DNA of 9,917 nt from a bacterium (GTDB taxonomy: Bacteria; JACRDZ01; JAJRWM01). A program made the translations under genes and the position numbers. The DNA is taken from the NCBI GenBank assembly GCA_024276815.1, contig JAJRWM010000195.1:1-9917 (forward strand). The letters run 5' to 3'. Below the pieces are notes generated by a model, which was not told the DNA's origin, searched no databases, and was given only the letters and a program-made list of their open reading frames with translations. Below are positions 6,242 through 9,917 of the stretch, in pieces. How positions within the stretch are numbered: position 1 is the stretch's first letter; each line of letters begins with the position of its first letter.

Positions 6242-7240
6242 GTGTTTGGAAGTAAATTAATCTATAATTTAATAAAAAAAATCCTGTTTACCGTCCTGGT
6301 TCTGATCGGGGCCAGTCTGGTGATTTTTCTGGTGATTCACGCCGCTCCGGGCGACCCGGTGAACATGCTGGTGGACACCTTGCACTCGACCCCGGCGGAA
6401 ATCACCGTTTTACGTCATGAACTGGGGCTGGACAGCCCGATATTTGTCCAGTATTTCCGCTGGCTGAGCCGGATCGCCGTGCTTGATTTTGGCAACTCCA
6501 TCGTCATCCGCCGGGGATTGCCGGTGATTAACCTCTTGCTGCCGGCGCTCAGGCACACCATCATCCTGACCTTCGGCGCATTGTTTCTCTCCTTTTTCCT
6601 GGCTTCCCTGATCGTCTTTTTGACGTTTTCCCGGCGTCACACCTTGCTGTCCCGGCTCTCCCTGAGCCTGGCCTATATCGTAAGCTCCTCCCCCGTCTTT
6701 TTGCTGGCCTACGTCGTTATCTATTTTCTGAACCGGGCGGTAATCAGGATCACCGTCGCGCAAATTATTACCCGTCCTGAGTGGTTTCCCGTGCCTCATA
6801 ACTCCTTTGGTCTGATTCCCTTCAGTTTTTCGGTCCTGGTGTTAGCTTTGGGTAACGGTTTTTTAATCGAATTGATTCGTTATCTGAGGGAAGAGTTTAA
6901 TAAAGCCCTGAATGAGGATTATATTCGAACGGCCCGGGCTAAAGGCGCCAGCGTCTTCAAACATACCTGCCGCAACGTGCTGATACCGGTCACGACCCTG
7001 ATCACTTCCAAGATTTCCTATCTGCTCGGCGGCGCCGTTATTGTGGAAACAATTTTCAACTGGCCGGGCATCGGCCGGTTGGCCTGGGACGCCGCGACCA
7101 CCCAGGATTATCCGATTATCCTGGCGGTTACTCTTTTAGTCGCTTTTGTTGTTCAGCTCGGCAGTCTTTTTAATGATTTCATCTACCTGATAAACGATCC
7201 CCGGGCCTTGGAAGAGCGCCTGGCGGAAGAAAGCGTTTGA
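6242..7240 (+). CDS. oppB: Peptide ABC transporter permease, OppB/DppB type
   Basis: A 332-residue inner-membrane permease, the first of two that form the translocation channel. It uses a GTG start. The N-terminus has the family form: a short basic amphipathic stretch, TM1 at about residues 12-32, then HAAPGDPVN. Further hydrophobic segments lie near residues 98-125, 135-162, 185-212, 240-270 and 290-315. The cytoplasmic EAA-type loop that contacts the ATPases is visible at residues 224-235 (NEDYIRTARAKG), followed by RNVLIPVTTLI, and the VETIFNWPGIGRLAWDA segment typical of this subfamily is present. It starts 25 nt after the binding-protein stop and is followed 1 nt later by permease C. The symbol is given by family similarity; opp and dpp systems cannot be separated without a ligand. 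Confidence 0.93.
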   Translation: MFGSKLIYNLIKKILFTVLVLIGASLVIFLVIHAAPGDPVNMLVDTLHSTPAEITVLRHELGLDSPIFVQYFRWLSRIAVLDFGNSIVIRRGLPVINLLLPALRHTIILTFGALFLSFFLASLIVFLTFSRRHTLLSRLSLSLAYIVSSSPVFLLAYVVIYFLNRAVIRITVAQIITRPEWFPVPHNSFGLIPFSFSVLVLALGNGFLIELIRYLREEFNKALNEDYIRTARAKGASVFKHTCRNVLIPVTTLITSKISYLLGGAVIVETIFNWPGIGRLAWDAATTQDYPIILAVTLLVAFVVQLGSLFNDFIYLINDPRALEERLAEESV

Positions 7241-7241
7241 A

Positions 7242-8192
7242 ATGAAACATGTCTATTCCCAACAGAGACATTTCCTCCGCTCATCGAACGCCTATTCCGT
7301 GCGGGATTTTATCGGCAAGAACTTCCTTACTCTTCTGGGCGGCGCTTTTATTCTTTTGACCTTTATTATGTTTCTTCTGGGGGTGCTTTATCAGTACGGT
7401 TTGCCGACGCTGCCCTATGATCCGTACCAGATTAACCTGGACGCCGTCTTTACCACGCCCGGGCTGAGTCACTGGATGGGGACGGACTATTTGGGACGCG
7501 ACATTTTAAGCCGCGTTATTATCGGGACCCAGGCTTATACGATTCCCGGGTTGCTGGCGGTGCTGGTGGCGGTGTTTCTGGGTGTGGGGATGGGCGCTGT
7601 CTGGGGTTATTACGGTGAGTTGAAGCCGAACGTTCCGTTGATCAGGTCGTTTCTGCCCGACCTTGAGGTCTTGATGAATTATTCCATGAATGTGATCAAT
7701 TCCTTCCCTCGCTTTGTGCTCATCATCATGGTCTGCGCGATTTTCAGCACCAATATATATTTTATCATGTTTGTCGTTGGCCTGACCAGTTCTCCTGATA
7801 TTGCCGAGATCGTGAAAAACAAGGTGTTGCTGCTTAAGGAACAAAACTTTATCGAGGCGGCCCAGGCTATCGGCGTGAGACCGGGGGGCATTATCTTCCG
7901 CCATATTATCTGGCATCACTGCAAGGCGGTGATTATTGTGCAGACGACCTACTTGCTGGGTTATGTCGTATTTATTGAAACCAGCCTCAGCTATCTGGGA
8001 GGTGGTTTTGGGGTTCAGGAACCCCGTTGCAGCTGGGGCAATATGCTGGCTTCGGGAAAAGAGTATTTTTTTGAGGGCATGTTCTGGCCTTCGGTCTTTC
8101 CGGCTCTGATGATTGTCCTGACGATTCTGAGCTTTATTCTTCTTGGAGACGGGATTAACAAGCACCTGAAGTTGCAGAAGGAAAGAGGCTGA
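7242..8192 (+). CDS. oppC: Peptide ABC transporter permease, OppC/DppC type
   Basis: A 316-residue second permease. It has an N-terminal cytoplasmic stretch, a TM1 region at about residues 28-53, and then the hallmark HWMGTDYLGRD at residues 77-87 preceding ILSRVIIGTQ. Later hydrophobic segments lie near 97-122, 152-182, 225-250 and 280-305. The EAA loop is at residues 201-212 (QNFIEAAQAIGV) with FRHIIWHH after it, and the C-terminal ETSLSYLGGGFGV...SWGNML region matches the family. Its ATG begins one base after the TGA of permease B and has no strong ribosome binding site of its own, so translational coupling is likely. The stop is 1 nt before the ATPase D start. Confidence 0.93.
   Translation: MKHVYSQQRHFLRSSNAYSVRDFIGKNFLTLLGGAFILLTFIMFLLGVLYQYGLPTLPYDPYQINLDAVFTTPGLSHWMGTDYLGRDILSRVIIGTQAYTIPGLLAVLVAVFLGVGMGAVWGYYGELKPNVPLIRSFLPDLEVLMNYSMNVINSFPRFVLIIMVCAIFSTNIYFIMFVVGLTSSPDIAEIVKNKVLLLKEQNFIEAAQAIGVRPGGIIFRHIIWHHCKAVIIVQTTYLLGYVVFIETSLSYLGGGFGVQEPRCSWGNMLASGKEYFFEGMFWPSVFPALMIVLTILSFILLGDGINKHLKLQKERG
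8182..8188 (+). promoter_or_regulatory. Ribosome binding site fixing the TTG start of ATPase D
   Basis: AAAGAGG lies 5 nt before TTG at 8194. The resulting N-terminus ([15 protein letters not shown]) matches the usual start of Opp/Dpp ATPases, and no ATG lies in a suitable place, so TTG is the likely start. Confidence 0.65.
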
Positions 8193-8193
8193 T

Positions 8194-9000
8194 TTGGCTG
8201 AAATAATTTTGGAGGTGAAGGAACTCGTTACCTATTTCTCTTTACCGGATGGTTTCGCGCGCTCGGTAAACGGTATTACTTTCAAGATTGAAAAAGGTAA
8301 AACGATGGGGCTGGTGGGCGAATCAGGCAGCGGTAAAACCGTTACCGCGCTTTCGATCATGGGCTTGATCAGAGACGAGCCGGGAATTGTTGAAGGCGAG
8401 ATCATTTTCCAGGAAGACGGTAATAAACAAAACCTGCTGGCCGGTCTGGAGCAGTACTGTGAAGTGGAGCGCCAGGACGGCAAGATTGATCTGGTCAGGA
8501 AGGATTGCATCAAGTGGAATAAACGCTATGAAAAAAATATGCGGGGCATTCGGGGTAAAAAGATCGCCATGATTTTTCAGGATGCCGTAGCTTCGCTCAA
8601 TCCCTTGTGGACAGTGGGAACTCAAATCCAGGAAGCGATCCTCTTGCAGGGTTTATGCGAAGAGAAGGCGGAGGCGAGAACCAGGACTCTGGAATGGTTG
8701 AAAAGGGTGCATATCAAAAAACCGGAACTTGTTCACAACGCCTATCCCCATCAGTTAAGCGGCGGAATGTGCCAGAGAGTTATGATCGCCATGGCCCTGG
8801 CCTCCCGCCCCTCTCTTCTGATCGCGGACGAGCCTACGACCGGGCTGGATGTGACCATTCAGGCCGGGATTGTGGAGTTGCTCAAAGAGTTACGGTCTGA
8901 ACTGGGGACGACGATCCTCTTTATTTCACATAATCTGGGTGTTGTGGCTGAATTAACGGATGAAATTGAGGTTATTCATAATGGCCGGGTATTACGATAA
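8194..9000 (+). CDS. oppD: Peptide ABC transporter ATPase, OppD/DppD type, lacking the C-terminal domain
   Basis: A 268-residue cytoplasmic ATPase that powers the importer with its F partner. The nucleotide-binding core is intact: Walker A GESGSGKT at residues 42-49, Q-loop FQD with Gln129, signature LSGGM at 188-192, Walker B LLIADE at 208-213, D-loop GLD, and switch His246 in FISHN. Two features are odd. Between GEIIF (about 68-72) and IAMIFQD there are roughly 30 residues more than in typical family members; they hold two Cys (89 and 105) and many charged residues. The protein also ends at residue 268 with HNGRVLR, just where relatives read 'YAGRIVE' and continue about 60-90 residues into the oligopeptide-transporter C-terminal domain with its HPY and Cys motifs. 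The stop TAA overlaps the next ATG (TAATG), so no frameshifted remainder fits downstream. Family lengths are from general knowledge, not an alignment. Confidence 0.9.
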   Translation: MAEIILEVKELVTYFSLPDGFARSVNGITFKIEKGKTMGLVGESGSGKTVTALSIMGLIRDEPGIVEGEIIFQEDGNKQNLLAGLEQYCEVERQDGKIDLVRKDCIKWNKRYEKNMRGIRGKKIAMIFQDAVASLNPLWTVGTQIQEAILLQGLCEEKAEARTRTLEWLKRVHIKKPELVHNAYPHQLSGGMCQRVMIAMALASRPSLLIADEPTTGLDVTIQAGIVELLKELRSELGTTILFISHNLGVVAELTDEIEVIHNGRVLR

Positions 9001-9917
9001 TGCAAAAACTGGTTGAAGTGGAACATCTGAAAAAATATTTTTACCGTCAGCCCAGCCTGCTGAGCTATCTGACTGGTTCAAAGCATCGGAAAAACATTAT
9101 TCCGGCGGTCGATGATGTTTCTTTCAGCATTGGCCGGGGAGAGGTTGTCGGGTTGGTGGGCGAGTCCGGCTGCGGCAAGACAACGTTAGGACGCACTTTG
9201 TTGCGTTTAACCGATAAAACGGAGGGCAAAGTAGTCATCAATGGTGAGGAGATTTTCTCCCTGTCTCAAAAGATGCTGTGGCAAAAACGCGGTGAGATCC
9301 AGATGATTTTCCAGAATCCAACGGCGGCGCTTAATTCCCGGATCAGGGTGCGTTCCATAATCGAGGAAGCGCTGAAAATCCATACCGATCTTGGTAAAGA
9401 GTCACGGACCAGAAAAATTTATCAATTATTAGACCAAGTCAGATTAACCAAGAGCAAAGCGGACCGGTATCCTTATGAACTCTCCGGCGGCGAGAAAAGG
9501 CGGGTGGGATTCGCCCGGATATTGGCGACCAATCCCCAGTTTATCGTCGCGGATGAACCGACCGCCTCTCTGGATGTGACCATTCAACTGCAAATTATCA
9601 ATTTAATGAGAGATTTACAGGAAAGAGGCGGCCTGACCTATCTGTTTATCTCCCATGACCTGAGAATGGTCAGTTATTTAAGCCACAAGGTAATGGTGAT
9701 GTATCTGGGAAAAATAGTTGAAGAGAACCTGACCGAGAACCTGAGTCTCGAAAAGATGCTGCATCCCTATTCCCAGCAGTTGTTAGCAAGTTCTTATGCC
9801 GTAAGTACCAAGAAAAAATGGCGTAAAACCCACCATTTCGAGGCGAGCTATCTTAAGGAGTTTGATAAAGGAGCCGACAGAATTTATCTCGGTTGCCGGT
9901 TTTATCCGCGTTGTTAT
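9000..9917 (+). CDS. oppF: Peptide ABC transporter ATPase, OppF/DppF type (3' end outside window)
   Basis: A frame of 306 codons, still open at the window end. It encodes the second ATPase: Walker A GESGCGKT at residues 54-61, Q-loop FQNP with Gln105, signature LSGGEKRR at 161-168 (Glu-Lys in place of the more usual Gln-Arg), Walker B FIVADE at 181-186, D-loop SLD, and switch His in FISHD. Unlike its D neighbour it keeps the C-terminal oligopeptide-transporter domain: MYLGKIVEE, then HPYSQQLLAS, and the beginning of the Cys motif GCRFYPRC at the window edge. A 30-residue N-terminal extension with LLSYLTGSKHRKN before PAVDDVSF is usual for F subunits. The ATG overlaps the D stop codon by one base (TAATG), so it is translationally coupled. 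The last residues and stop lie beyond the window. Confidence 0.93.
   Translation, partial: MQKLVEVEHLKKYFYRQPSLLSYLTGSKHRKNIIPAVDDVSFSIGRGEVVGLVGESGCGKTTLGRTLLRLTDKTEGKVVINGEEIFSLSQKMLWQKRGEIQMIFQNPTAALNSRIRVRSIIEEALKIHTDLGKESRTRKIYQLLDQVRLTKSKADRYPYELSGGEKRRVGFARILATNPQFIVADEPTASLDVTIQLQIINLMRDLQERGGLTYLFISHDLRMVSYLSHKVMVMYLGKIVEENLTENLSLEKMLHPYSQQLLASSYAVSTKKKWRKTHHFEASYLKEFDKGADRIYLGCRFYPRCY

Noticed and set aside
6410-6799. Minus-strand frame of 129 codons opposite permease B
   Set aside because: It is an antisense shadow of a clear permease. Its low-complexity, Gln/Asp/Gly-rich translation is what reverse-complemented membrane-protein codons give.
7506-8165. Minus-strand frame of 219 codons opposite permease C
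   Set aside because: It is long but opposite a canonical OppC-type gene; the His/Asn/Gln-rich translation resembles no protein family and no ribosome binding site supports it.

Overview
The window is a gene-dense, single-strand stretch: every supported gene lies on the + strand, with gaps from a 1-nt overlap to about 85 nt. By eye the base composition is roughly half GC. The proteins point to a diderm (Gram-negative-type) bacterium: Sec signal peptides, a lipoprotein with Gly after the lipobox Cys, and a solute-binding protein with an AxA-type cleavage site rather than a lipobox. The genus or phylum cannot be read from the sequence. The mix of PD40/TolB-like propellers, PEGA and TPR envelope proteins is common in Deltaproteobacteria-like and FCB-type or candidate-phylum bacteria, but that is an impression only.

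Region 1 (2-4559) encodes exported or envelope proteins: the C-terminal part of a TolB-like beta-propeller protein; a secreted protein with two carboxypeptidase-regulatory-like beta-sandwich domains; an exported PEGA-like plus TPR protein; and a TPR lipoprotein reading frame split in two by an in-frame TAA at 3609-3611. None of these has an assigned function; the domain types suggest protein-protein or surface scaffolding roles.

Region 2 (4560-4644) is a short junction holding a 17-codon reading frame with a good ribosome binding site. Its stop codon overlaps the ribosome binding site of the next gene.

Region 3 (4645-9917) is an Opp/Dpp-type peptide (family 5) ABC importer in canonical order: periplasmic binding protein, permease B, permease C, ATPase D and ATPase F, the last cut by the window end. 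The binding protein would deliver an oligopeptide or similar ligand to the two-permease channel, powered by the D/F ATPase pair. The D subunit is unusual: it has an extra segment before the Q-loop and stops right after the nucleotide-binding core, lacking the usual C-terminal oligopeptide-transporter domain that F keeps.

The strongest points for a second look are the in-frame stop inside a TPR motif, the truncated D subunit and the 17-codon frame before the binding-protein gene. I saw no RNA genes, CRISPR arrays, insertion sequences, strong terminators or phage genes. A wholly new system is not evident; the importer is a known type and the upstream envelope cluster is the less familiar part.
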